Positions 1 to 9,059 of a DNA stretch of 64,000 bases are shown here, piece by piece. The stretch's first letter is position 1; every line of letters starts with the position of its first letter. The DNA is from an uncultured Pelagibacteraceae bacterium. Its GTDB lineage: Bacteria > Pseudomonadota > Alphaproteobacteria > Pelagibacterales > Pelagibacteraceae. The notes under the pieces were generated by a model. That model saw only the letters and a program-made list of their open reading frames with translations, was not told the origin of the DNA and ran no database searches. The DNA lies in contig CABZDW010000003.1 in NCBI GenBank assembly GCA_902524545.1, forward strand, positions 1 through 64,000, written 5' to 3'. The position numbers and the translations under genes are program-made.

Positions 1-2
1 TA

Positions 3-3000
3 TTAACTAACTTCTTTTATCTTAGACTTTAATGTAATAGGATTTTTAAGTTTATTAATCATCTCTTTCGGACAAACCTGAACAAAATTTTTAATTTCAA
101 CTTCAAAATTTTCGAAAATATTTTTTGATATCAACGATCCTGTCTCCTTTGAATGTTCTAAAATTAATTCTTTCAAATGACTTGTCCAATAATCTGTTTC
201 AACATTTTGCCAAACAACTGAATCTGGATTAACTTTTTTTTCAAACTCATTAGATTTATCGTAGATAAATGCCATACCTCCGGTCATGCCAGCTGCAAAA
301 TTATCACCAACATTTCCCAAAATAACCACTAACCCTCCAGTCATATACTCACAACCATTTGAGTCGCAACCCTCAATAACTGTAGTTGCACCAGAATTTC
401 TTACGGCAAATCTATCACCTGCTTGACCTGCAGCAAAAAGTTTACCTGAAGTAGCTCCATACAAAACTGTATTTCCAATGATTGTATTTTCATTTGAAAC
501 TAAATTACTTTCATCCGAAAGTTTTATTGAGATTGTAGCACCTGACAATCCTTTACCAACATAATCATTTGCATCACCTTTAAGATTTAATTTTAATCCT
601 TTTGAAGAAAAAGCACCAAAAGACTGACCCGCTGAGCCTTTGAAATTTAATGTTAGGAAATTTTCATCAAGTTTTTCGTAACCATACTTTTTGTAAAGAT
701 GATGTGAAATTCTTGTACCAACTGCTCTGTTTGTATTTTTGATAATAAATTCTCCCTCAACCTTTTCTGAATTATCTAAAGATTTTTCTATTTTAGGCCA
801 AATTTCTTGATCTAACGTTTCAGGTACTTTGCTAATCTCCAATGACTCGCAATATCTTTTATTGTTTCCTGGGTCTGCCTGAACAAATAATGGATTTAAA
901 TCCAAGTCATCTAAATTTGGTGACGCTTTATTAACTTGCATTAACAAATCAGTTCTTCCAATAACGTCATTTAAAGATTTAAAGCCTATTTCAGCTAAAA
1001 TTTCTCTTACTTCTGAGGCTATAAAAGTGAATAGATTTACAACCTTATCTGGGGTACCAGTAAATTTTTCTCTTAATTTTTCATCTTGTGTGCAAACACC
1101 TACTGGACAAGTATTAGAATGGCATTGTCGTACCATTATACATCCCATTGCTACCAAAGCGGTTGTAGCAACTCCATATTCCTCTGCCCCCATCATTGCA
1201 GCGATAACAACATCTCTTCCAGTTTTAATACCACCATCAGTTCTCAAGGTAATTTTATGTCTTAAATTGTTTAATGTTAAAACCTGATTAGCTTCAGTTA
1301 AGCCCATCTCCCAAGGTATTCCTACATATTTGACGCTTGTTTGAGGAGTTGCACCTGTTCCTCCATTATGGCCTGAAATTAAAATAATATCTGCTTTTGC
1401 TTTAGCTACACCTGCAGCTATAGTTCCTATTCCTGATGATGCAACTAATTTAACTCCAACTCTAGCCTTTGGATTTGTTTGCTTTAAATCATAAATCAGT
1501 TGTGCCAGATCTTCTATAGAGTAAATATCGTGATGCGGAGGCGGAGAAATTAGTGTTACTCCAGGTGTAGAATGTCTTAATCTTGCAATTTCCTTAGTTA
1601 CTTTAAAGCCAGGTAATTGGCCACCTTCCCCTGGTTTAGCGCCTTGGGCCATTTTAATTTCAATTTCATTACAATTATTTAAGTAATTTACAGTCACACC
1701 AAATCTAGCTGATGCGATTTGCTTAACTCTAGAATTTGCACTGTCCCCACTATCCATTACCTTAAATCTTTCTGCATCTTCTCCACCCTCACCACTACAT
1801 GAAGCTCCTTTAATTCTATTCATTCCAATAGCAAGTGTTTCATGTGCCTCCTTAGATAAGGCACCATGGGACATGCTACCACTGCCAAATCTTTTTAATA
1901 TTTTTTCTATTGGCTCAACTTCAGATATACTTATTGAAGGGTTTAATTTCTTTTTTCTGAAATCGATTAAATCTCTCAAATTAATTGGTGGTAAATTGTA
2001 AATACCCTCCGCATATTTTTTATATGCATCATATGAATTTGAACCCACAGCGCTCTGTAATAAATGAATAAGCTTTCCTTGATATTGATGTGTTTCTCCA
2101 TTTTTTCTATATCTATAAATACCTCCAATTGGTAATACTGTCTCCGTACTTTCAAATGCTTCTTTATGAATTTCTCTTATTTTTTTTTCGATACCAACTA
2201 ACCCAATACCTGAAATTTTTGATGTAACTCCAGGAAAATAATCATTTACAATTGTTCTACTTAATCCAACAGTCTCAAAATTACATCCACCTCTATAAGA
2301 GCTTAAAACAGAAATTCCCATTTTCGACATTATTTTTAACAAACCAGCATTAACCGAGTTGATATAACGTTGTACACACTCATCAAAACTAAATTGACCA
2401 AAAAGTTTTTTTTCATATCTCTGATATAAGCTATCAAAAGCTAGATATGGATTTACTGTTGTTGCTCCAACTCCGATTAATGTTGCAAACGAGTGCGTAT
2501 CTATAGCCTCACCAGATTGAACATTAATAGAAACATAACCTCTTAATTTTTTTTTTACTAAAAATGTATTTATAGCTCCAACACATAGCAACATTGGCAT
2601 TGGTAATCTTTCAGAGGAAAGATTTTTATCACTTAAAATTAATTGAGTAATACCCTGTCTAACAGCAATTTCAGATTCTTTTTGTATCCTGTTAATAGAG
2701 TCTGCTAAATTATCATCTTGTGAAAATGAGCAATCAATAGTTAATGAATTTTTACCAAAGAAATTAGTAAACTTATTAAATTGTGAATTTGATAGTATTG
2801 GGCTATTTAAAACGTAAATATTCTCTTTGGTTAAAGTATCGAAATCAAGAATATTGCCTAAATTTCCAAATCTAGTTTTTAAACTCATTACTTTATTTTC
2901 TCTTAAGGAGTCAATTGGTGGGTTGGTTACTTGGCTAAAATTTTGTCTGAAAAAATGGTAAAGTGGTCTATACTTGTCAGATAACACCGCTAAAGGAGTA

Positions 3001-4508
3001 TCATCACCCATTGAACCTGTCGCTTCTTTTGCGTCTTCTGCCATTGGATGCAAAATAAGCTCAAGATCCTCCAAACTTATTCCAAAAGTATATTGTCTTC
3101 TCCTTAAACTTTCGCCATCAAAATTATGTTTTTCATTGGAAATTTGTAATTTTTCATCTAAATCAATTATTTGTGAATTAAAATGTTTAAATTCTTTTGC
3201 CAAGTAATCTTTTATTTGACTATTAGTAAAAACTTTACCTTTTTCGATTCTCACTCCGATAATTTCACCAGGACCTAATCTTCCTTTAGTTAAAATCTTT
3301 TTTTCATTTAAATTAATCATTCCTGTTTCTGAACCTGCAAAAATCATTTTATCTTTTGTAATGGCATATCTTAAAGGTCTAAGACCATTTCTATCATTTG
3401 CTGCTATAACCCATTCATTGTCAGTGGCAGCAATAGCGGCAGGTCCATCCCATGGTTCCATAGTACTATTTAAAAAATTGAATAATTGTTGATGGCTTTT
3501 TGATAATGTCTTATTTTTTTTTGACCACGCATCAGGTACAAGCATCAATTTAGCTAGTGGTGCTGATTGGCCTGATTTGTTTAATAATTCAAATACATTG
3601 TCTAAAGCTGCAGAGTCAGAGACGCCCTTTTGGATTACTGGTTTTAAATTTTCTATGTCGTCAAAAAGTGGGCTGCTCATTTCTTGCTCATGAATTTTCA
3701 TCCAGTTTTTATTTCCCTTATAGGTATTTATTTCACCATTATGCGCTATTGCTCTAAATGGTTGGGCTAAACTCCAGCCTGGTGCTGTATTTGTTGAAAA
3801 TCTTTGATGAAAAATTGCATATCTTGAGATAAATCTTGAGTCCCTGATATCTAAATAAAAATCAGATAATGCCTCTGCTAAATATAGTCCCTTATAAATT
3901 ATAGACTTTGAACTAATTGAACAAATATAAAAATTATTCAATGAAGCATCAAAAGCTTTATTTTCAATTCTCTTTCTTGTTTCATAAATTTTTCTTTCTA
4001 AATTTTTATCTAACAAATTTGGATCATTAGATTTAAAAAGAACCTGTATAATTTCTGGCATAGTTTGAAGAGCTTTTTCTCCCAGAACTTTTGGGTTAAC
4101 TGGTACCTGTCGCCAACCATATATACTAAAATTGTTCTTGGTTAGTTCGCTTTCAACAATTGTTTTGCAATTCTCTTGTGCTGAGTAGTCATTTCTAGGT
4201 AAAAAAATCATTCCCACACAAATTTCAGAGTTATCATAGTCGTGTCCTGTAACTTGTATTTTTTCTACAAAAAAATCTTTTGGAATTTCAACGTGTATTC
4301 CAGCTCCATCACCAGTTTTTCCATCTGCATCAACAGCGCCCCTATGCCAAACAGCTTTTAAAGCTTCAATTCCATACTCTACAATAGCTCTAGATTTTTT
4401 TCCTTCAGTAGATGCAATTAAGCCCACTCCACATGCATCATGCTCCATTTCTTTAGAATAAACATAATTTTTGGTAAGCAGCTTTAAATTTTTTTTATAA
4501 TTTTCCAT
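3..4508 (-). CDS. gltB: Glutamate synthase (NADPH) large subunit
   Basis: Ferredoxin/NADPH-type GOGAT alpha subunit, which transfers the glutamine amide to 2-oxoglutarate to make two glutamates. Started at the ATG at 4508 (1501 aa), it has a short propeptide and then the catalytic Cys26 in ACGVGLIA of the class II amidotransferase domain. The central and FMN synthase domains follow. The 3Fe-4S cysteines are in CIMVRQCHSNTC, and the C-terminal GXGXG beta-helix contains repeats such as GNTVLYGATSGKLFAAG. An upstream in-frame ATG at 4595 would add 29 residues lying inside gltD and is rejected. The start overlaps the gltD stop by one base (TAATG), so the two are translationally coupled. Length is normal for the family. 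Confidence 0.97.
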   Translation of the reverse strand: MENYKKNLKLLTKNYVYSKEMEHDACGVGLIASTEGKKSRAIVEYGIEALKAVWHRGAVDADGKTGDGAGIHVEIPKDFFVEKIQVTGHDYDNSEICVGMIFLPRNDYSAQENCKTIVESELTKNNFSIYGWRQVPVNPKVLGEKALQTMPEIIQVLFKSNDPNLLDKNLERKIYETRKRIENKAFDASLNNFYICSISSKSIIYKGLYLAEALSDFYLDIRDSRFISRYAIFHQRFSTNTAPGWSLAQPFRAIAHNGEINTYKGNKNWMKIHEQEMSSPLFDDIENLKPVIQKGVSDSAALDNVFELLNKSGQSAPLAKLMLVPDAWSKKNKTLSKSHQQLFNFLNSTMEPWDGPAAIAATDNEWVIAANDRNGLRPLRYAITKDKMIFAGSETGMINLNEKKILTKGRLGPGEIIGVRIEKGKVFTNSQIKDYLAKEFKHFNSQIIDLDEKLQISNEKHNFDGESLRRRQYTFGISLEDLELILHPMAEDAKEATGSMGDDTPLAVLSDKYRPLYHFFRQNFSQVTNPPIDSLRENKVMSLKTRFGNLGNILDFDTLTKENIYVLNSPILSNSQFNKFTNFFGKNSLTIDCSFSQDDNLADSINRIQKESEIAVRQGITQLILSDKNLSSERLPMPMLLCVGAINTFLVKKKLRGYVSINVQSGEAIDTHSFATLIGVGATTVNPYLAFDSLYQRYEKKLFGQFSFDECVQRYINSVNAGLLKIMSKMGISVLSSYRGGCNFETVGLSRTIVNDYFPGVTSKISGIGLVGIEKKIREIHKEAFESTETVLPIGGIYRYRKNGETHQYQGKLIHLLQSAVGSNSYDAYKKYAEGIYNLPPINLRDLIDFRKKKLNPSISISEVEPIEKILKRFGSGSMSHGALSKEAHETLAIGMNRIKGASCSGEGGEDAERFKVMDSGDSANSRVKQIASARFGVTVNYLNNCNEIEIKMAQGAKPGEGGQLPGFKVTKEIARLRHSTPGVTLISPPPHHDIYSIEDLAQLIYDLKQTNPKARVGVKLVASSGIGTIAAGVAKAKADIILISGHNGGTGATPQTSVKYVGIPWEMGLTEANQVLTLNNLRHKITLRTDGGIKTGRDVVIAAMMGAEEYGVATTALVAMGCIMVRQCHSNTCPVGVCTQDEKLREKFTGTPDKVVNLFTFIASEVREILAEIGFKSLNDVIGRTDLLMQVNKASPNLDDLDLNPLFVQADPGNNKRYCESLEISKVPETLDQEIWPKIEKSLDNSEKVEGEFIIKNTNRAVGTRISHHLYKKYGYEKLDENFLTLNFKGSAGQSFGAFSSKGLKLNLKGDANDYVGKGLSGATISIKLSDESNLVSNENTIIGNTVLYGATSGKLFAAGQAGDRFAVRNSGATTVIEGCDSNGCEYMTGGLVVILGNVGDNFAAGMTGGMAFIYDKSNEFEKKVNPDSVVWQNVETDYWTSHLKELILEHSKETGSLISKNIFENFEVEIKNFVQVCPKEMINKLKNPITLKSKIKEVS

Positions 4509-5947
4509 TATGCTACTTTTGTTTTTTTTAGTTCTGTATTTTCTAAATATGTTTTCATGGAAGAAGCTGCATCTCTTCCATCTTTGATTGCCCATACTAC
4601 TAATGAAGCACCTCTTACAATGTCTCCTGCAGCAAAAACGCCTTTTAGATTTGTTTCCATCGTGTTAAAGTCAGTTTTGATTGTTCCCCATTTTGTTACT
4701 TGTAACTCTTGTGCATCGAATAATAATGGTAAATTTTCTGGATCAAATCCAAGAGCTTTAATTACCATGTCGGCCTTTACCTCATATTCTGAACCTTCTT
4801 TAATTTCAGGTTTTCGTCTTCCTGACTCATCTGGTTCACCTAATTCAATTTGATTAACAACTAAATTTTCAATTTTATTTTTTCCTTTAAATTCTTTTGG
4901 ACTTGAAAGCCAAACAAACTCAACACCCTCCTCCTCAGCATTTGCAACTTCTCTTGCAGATCCCGGCATGTTTTCTTTATCTCGTCTGTATAAACATTTG
5001 ACAGTCTTTGCTTTTTGTCTCACTGAAGTTCTTACACAATCCATAGCTGTGTCACCACCACCTATTACCACAACATCTTTTCCCTCGGCATTTAAAATTC
5101 CCTTATCAAATAACTCCACTTTATCACCTAAGCCTTTTTTATTTGATGCTGTCAAAAATTCCATTGCTGGGAAAATATTACCTAAATCATTACCAGGTAG
5201 TTCAACCTCTCTAGGTTTGTAAACGCCAGTGGCGATTAAAATTGCATCATGTCTTTTTCGTAATTGTTCTAGAGTAGCATCTTTCCCAACTTCAAAATTT
5301 TGAACAAATTTTATCCCACCATCTTTTAATAACTTTGTTCTTCGCTCAACTACATGTTTTTCAAGTTTAAAATTTGGAATACCATAAATCAATAATCCAC
5401 CTGCACGATCATAACGATCATAAACGGTTATTTTATATCCATTTTTTCTTAGCTGCTCAGCAGCTGCTAAACCTGCGGGACCAGCACCAATTATTCCAAC
5501 ACTTTGCTCTTTCTCATGTTTTAAAGAAATTGGTTTAACCCATCCTTGTTCCCAAGCTGTATCATTAATATATTTCTCAACTGAACCAATAGTTACTGTT
5601 CCATGACCTGACTGTTCAATAACGCAATTACCCTCACACAATCTATCCTGAGGACAAATCCTACCACATACCTCTGGCATATTATTAGTGCTTTGAGATA
5701 ATTCGTAGGCCTCTTTTAGTCTGCCTTCGGCTGTAAGTTTTAACCAATCTGGTATATTGTTACTTAAAGGACAATGTACTTGACAGAATGGAACTCCGCA
5801 TTGAGAACACCTGCTCGACTGTTCTTCAGCTTTTTTTGTAACAAACTCGTCATAGATTTCGTTAAAATCCTCTTTTCTAGTTCCAATCTTTCTTTTAGGT
5901 GGAGTTTGTTGACCTATTTTTACAAATTTTAACATTTTATCTGTCAT
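4508..5947 (-). CDS. gltD: Glutamate synthase small subunit
   Basis: Beta subunit of GOGAT (479 aa), which passes electrons from NADPH through FAD and 4Fe-4S clusters to GltB. The N-terminal half has two cysteine groups, CSQCGVPFCQVHCP and CGRICP...CEGNC, for the Fe-S clusters. The FAD Rossmann motif GAGPAGLAAAEQLR lies near residue 155 and the NADPH motif GGGDTAMDC near residue 297. The C-terminal GVFAAGDIVRG is the usual FAD-binding ending. It is first in the gltDB operon. A TATAAT-like -10 lies about 23 bp upstream of its ATG. Confidence 0.97.
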   Translation of the reverse strand: MTDKMLKFVKIGQQTPPKRKIGTRKEDFNEIYDEFVTKKAEEQSSRCSQCGVPFCQVHCPLSNNIPDWLKLTAEGRLKEAYELSQSTNNMPEVCGRICPQDRLCEGNCVIEQSGHGTVTIGSVEKYINDTAWEQGWVKPISLKHEKEQSVGIIGAGPAGLAAAEQLRKNGYKITVYDRYDRAGGLLIYGIPNFKLEKHVVERRTKLLKDGGIKFVQNFEVGKDATLEQLRKRHDAILIATGVYKPREVELPGNDLGNIFPAMEFLTASNKKGLGDKVELFDKGILNAEGKDVVVIGGGDTAMDCVRTSVRQKAKTVKCLYRRDKENMPGSAREVANAEEEGVEFVWLSSPKEFKGKNKIENLVVNQIELGEPDESGRRKPEIKEGSEYEVKADMVIKALGFDPENLPLLFDAQELQVTKWGTIKTDFNTMETNLKGVFAAGDIVRGASLVVWAIKDGRDAASSMKTYLENTELKKTKVA

Positions 5948-5969
5948 AGAATTTTTAAATTTTATGTAA

Positions 5970-6024
5970 ATTATACATTGTTTTTGTTAATAAAAGTATT
6001 ATTTAGGTCAGTAATTATGACCTA
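5970..6024 (-). promoter_or_regulatory. Putative gltDB promoter with upstream palindrome
   Basis: On the minus strand TATAAT (5970-5975) lies 23 bp before the gltD ATG. No convincing -35 was seen. Upstream is a perfect inverted repeat, TAGGTCA (6004-6010) and TGACCTA (6018-6024), with a 7-bp spacer. Its centre is about 50 bp from the expected transcription start, where an activator such as an Lrp- or LysR-type protein often binds. The regulator is unknown and the repeat could equally serve the divergent uppP. Confidence 0.4.
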
Positions 6025-6130
6025 TAATTATACATATTTAGCTTAAAATATAAAAAATTTATTCTTCACATAGCTATTATGACTAAATCGAATTGTTTAA
6101 AATGGGTATTTTTTAAGTTACGACAACAAT

Positions 6131-6898
6131 ATGCTTCAAGATTTTATAGAAATCTTAATTCTTTCGGCAGTTCAAGGAATTTCTGAATTTTTGCCAATTA
6201 GCTCTTCAGCCCACCTAATTTTGATATCAAATTTTTATGATTTTAGCTCAAGTTCCTTGTTTATTGATATAGGTCTACATTTAGGCTCTTTGTTTGCAAT
6301 AATTTATTACTTTAAACAAGATTTATTAAATTTAAAAAATAATCAAAAACTATTGGTTTTGGTCTTTTTTGGTTCAATACCTTTAATAATTTTTGGATAT
6401 ATATTATATTCAACTGACCTAATTAATCTTTTAAGAAATATAGAAATTATTGCATGGACAACTCTATTTTTTGGTCTGGTTCTATTTTTTTCAGATAAAA
6501 GAGATACGAATCAAAACATATCAACAAGTTTAAATATAAAAGCAATATTGTTTATAGGACTATTTCAAATATTAGCACTCGTACCTGGGGTAAGTAGAGC
6601 AGGAATAACTTTAACCGCAGCTCGATTTTTAAAATTTAATAGAGTCGACTCAAGTAAAATCGCTTTTTTATTATCCATACCTGCTTTAGCTGGTGCAAGT
6701 TTTTTAGGTCTAAAGGATGCTGTCCAACAATCTATCGAATTCAATTATTTATTATTAATTGCAATTACCTTATCATTTATTTTTTCATTTGTTACAATCA
6801 AATATTTTATAAAATATGTTAGAAATTTTTCTTTAACTGTGTTTGTTATTTATAGGATATTTGTTGCTTTGATTTTGTTCTCAGTGATTTATTTTTAA
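6131..6898 (+). CDS. uppP: Undecaprenyl-diphosphatase
   Basis: BacA/UppP-type inner-membrane enzyme (255 aa) that dephosphorylates undecaprenyl diphosphate to recycle the lipid carrier for peptidoglycan and other envelope polymers. The first signature, EFLPISSSAHL, holds the conserved Glu, Ser and His residues. The second is PGVSRAGIT, where the family usually has SRSG, so the second Ser is Ala while the Arg is kept. It is strongly hydrophobic throughout with several membrane helices. The stop shares TTAA (6895-6898) with the convergent permease gene. The ATG follows a weak AT-rich leader. Confidence 0.94.
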   Translation: MLQDFIEILILSAVQGISEFLPISSSAHLILISNFYDFSSSSLFIDIGLHLGSLFAIIYYFKQDLLNLKNNQKLLVLVFFGSIPLIIFGYILYSTDLINLLRNIEIIAWTTLFFGLVLFFSDKRDTNQNISTSLNIKAILFIGLFQILALVPGVSRAGITLTAARFLKFNRVDSSKIAFLLSIPALAGASFLGLKDAVQQSIEFNYLLLIAITLSFIFSFVTIKYFIKYVRNFSLTVFVIYRIFVALILFSVIYF

Positions 6899-7785
6899 TT
6901 TGTTTTTTTCATCAAAGGTAATAATTGAGAGATTAACACGCCACACAATATAAAAAAACATCCCAATATATTATTAAAATCTAGTATTTGACTTAATAAA
7001 AACCAAGCTGCGATGGTTGCAAAAACACCCTCTAAAGAAAAGATTATAGCTGCTGGAGCCGGGGTAATATTTCTTTGAGCATAAATTTGTAAAACAAATG
7101 CAAGACCTCCTGATAAAATCCCAGCGTAAAGAATTGAGTCTATTTCATTAAGAATATTTTCAATCACAAATTCTTCATAAATCAAACCAATCATAATAGA
7201 AAATAAAGCCACTAATAATGTTTGAATAGCTCCTATTGTTAAAGGTAAATTATACATTTTGATAATCATTCCAATAAAAATAATGTGAGTACTCCAAAAT
7301 AATGCACCTAAAATAACTAATGTATCTCCAAGTCTAACTGTAGTGTCATAGAAATTTGTTAAAAGATATCCACCAATTAAACATAAAACCACTGAAGGCC
7401 AAACACTCCAATGTAAGGAATCCCTTTTAAAAATAAAAATTATAATTGGCACCAGAGGAACATAAAAAATTGTAAAAAAAGCAGCATTAGCAACATCTGT
7501 ATAAATTAGAGCTACCTGCTGCAACGCCGAGCCTAGGAAAAGTGATAATCCAATTAAAAAAGATAGAATAATGAAAGATTTATAGCCAATCTTAAACTTT
7601 AATTTAAACTTTTTAGTTTCAAATAGTATAGCTAAAGGAAGAATTACTATAAAACCCACAAAAAATCTAACCGCGTTAAATGTAAATGGGCCTATATCAT
7701 CCATACCAGTATCCTGAGCAATAAATGTGGTACCCCAAATAAATGTGCACAACAAAGCACTTAACAATGAAACGCTCTTAGACAT
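6895..7785 (-). CDS. EamA/DMT-superfamily permease
   Basis: Ten-helix drug/metabolite transporter family membrane protein (296 aa) with two EamA repeats. The first repeat contains FIWGTTFIAQ near the N terminus. The second has the family-typical ITPAPAAIIFSLEGVFATIAAWFLL region near residues 240-265. The substrate cannot be read from the sequence; relatives export amino acids, purines or other metabolites. It sits 8 bp downstream of the pyruvate dehydrogenase E2 gene on the same strand and may be read from that operon. The stop overlaps uppP by 4 bp. Confidence 0.88.
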   Translation of the reverse strand: MSKSVSLLSALLCTFIWGTTFIAQDTGMDDIGPFTFNAVRFFVGFIVILPLAILFETKKFKLKFKIGYKSFIILSFLIGLSLFLGSALQQVALIYTDVANAAFFTIFYVPLVPIIIFIFKRDSLHWSVWPSVVLCLIGGYLLTNFYDTTVRLGDTLVILGALFWSTHIIFIGMIIKMYNLPLTIGAIQTLLVALFSIMIGLIYEEFVIENILNEIDSILYAGILSGGLAFVLQIYAQRNITPAPAAIIFSLEGVFATIAAWFLLSQILDFNNILGCFFILCGVLISQLLPLMKKTN

Positions 7786-7793
7786 ATTTTTAA

Positions 7794-9059
7794 TTAAACA
7801 GCTAACTTATATGCAAAATTTTTACCAAGATTTTCTTTTAAATCATTATTAAAACGAGCTGCTTCCGCACCGTCAATAATTCTGTGATCATAAGATAATG
7901 AAAGTGGTAATATTGTACGCGTTAAAAATTTTCCATCTATAAATACCTGTTTTTTTTCAGCTCTACCGACTCCTAAAATAGCAACCTCGGGATAATTTAT
8001 AATTGGGGTAAAGAAGGATCCACCAATTCCCCCTAAACTTGTTATGGTCATAGAGCCTCCGAATAACTCTTTTTTATCAATTTTAAGATCTCTACACTGT
8101 TGACTTATTTTTTTTAATTCTGTGCTTATTAAAGTAATGTTTTTATTATCAGCATTTCTAAGTTTTGGAACCATCAAGCCATTCGGAGTATCTACTGCTA
8201 TGCCAACATGATAATATTGTTTAACAGTCATTTTACCATTTTCGATATCATCAATTGAGGTATTAAAATTTGGAAATTTTTTTAATGATGCTGTTAATGC
8301 TTTAACAATAAAAGCCAGTGGAGTAATTTTTTTTTTTTCTCCAGTATATATATCTGTAAGAGAGGATCTAAATTCCTCTAATTCAGTTATGTCAGCTTCA
8401 TCATGATTAGTTACATGAGGAATTTTTGTCCAAGAGTTTATCAGATATTTGGATGATAATTTTTTTACCCTAGGAATGTCTTTGATATCTACTTCTCCAA
8501 ACTCAGAATGAGCGTATTCTTGTTCAATCTTTTGCTCAGTTATGTTTTGATCTTTTAAGCTTTTAACAGATTTAGTTGCAACAAATAATTTCACATCACT
8601 CTCAGTAACTCTGCCCTGTCTTTTACTGCCAGACACTTTGTTAATATCTATTCCAAGCTCTCTTGCAAATTTTCTTACCTTTGGTGATGCAGAGGCTTTT
8701 GCTGAAAAATCTCTAATTATTATATCTTTAGAAGATCTACTTCTTTTAATCTCATTCTTTTTTGGCTCAGCGGGTAATTGATTGTTTGGTGACTCTTTAG
8801 TAGCTATTTCTTTTATTTCTTTTTCGCTTTCGATTTCAATAATTTTGTCACCTTGCGAGACCTTATCTCCAATTTTAACATTTAAAGAAATTACGGTGCC
8901 ATCGTCTGATGATGGTATTTCCACACTTGATTTATCACTTTCGATAGTTATTAATGGGTCATTCTTTTTTATTTTTTGGCCTTTTTCAATTAAAACCTCT
9001 ATAATTTCTACATCTTTAAATTCACCAATGTTTGGAACTTTTATATCTTTTTTTGACAT
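7794..9059 (-). CDS. aceF: Pyruvate dehydrogenase E2, dihydrolipoamide acetyltransferase
   Basis: E2 core (421 aa), which transfers the acetyl group from lipoate to CoA. A single N-terminal lipoyl domain (about residues 1-78) has the target Lys in ESDKSSVEIP. A linker leads to the peripheral subunit-binding domain at about 120-158 (KVRKFARELGIDINKVSG). The catalytic domain ends with SYDHRIIDGAEAARF, carrying the active-site His. One lipoyl domain is fewer than in many AceF proteins, but the E1 gene next door supplies another. The start overlaps the E1 stop by one base (TAATG). No E3 gene is in the window. Confidence 0.95.
   Translation of the reverse strand: MSKKDIKVPNIGEFKDVEIIEVLIEKGQKIKKNDPLITIESDKSSVEIPSSDDGTVISLNVKIGDKVSQGDKIIEIESEKEIKEIATKESPNNQLPAEPKKNEIKRSRSSKDIIIRDFSAKASASPKVRKFARELGIDINKVSGSKRQGRVTESDVKLFVATKSVKSLKDQNITEQKIEQEYAHSEFGEVDIKDIPRVKKLSSKYLINSWTKIPHVTNHDEADITELEEFRSSLTDIYTGEKKKITPLAFIVKALTASLKKFPNFNTSIDDIENGKMTVKQYYHVGIAVDTPNGLMVPKLRNADNKNITLISTELKKISQQCRDLKIDKKELFGGSMTITSLGGIGGSFFTPIINYPEVAILGVGRAEKKQVFIDGKFLTRTILPLSLSYDHRIIDGAEAARFNNDLKENLGKNFAYKLAV

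Noticed and set aside
4509..4595. Longer gltB start (29 extra residues)
   Set aside because: The added part lies inside gltD in another frame and is not like GltB; the ATG at 4508 is coupled to the gltD stop and gives a normal propeptide.
6079..6186. 35-aa plus-strand ORF overlapping the start of uppP
   Set aside because: Most of it is uppP in another frame; no RBS or protein-like pattern.
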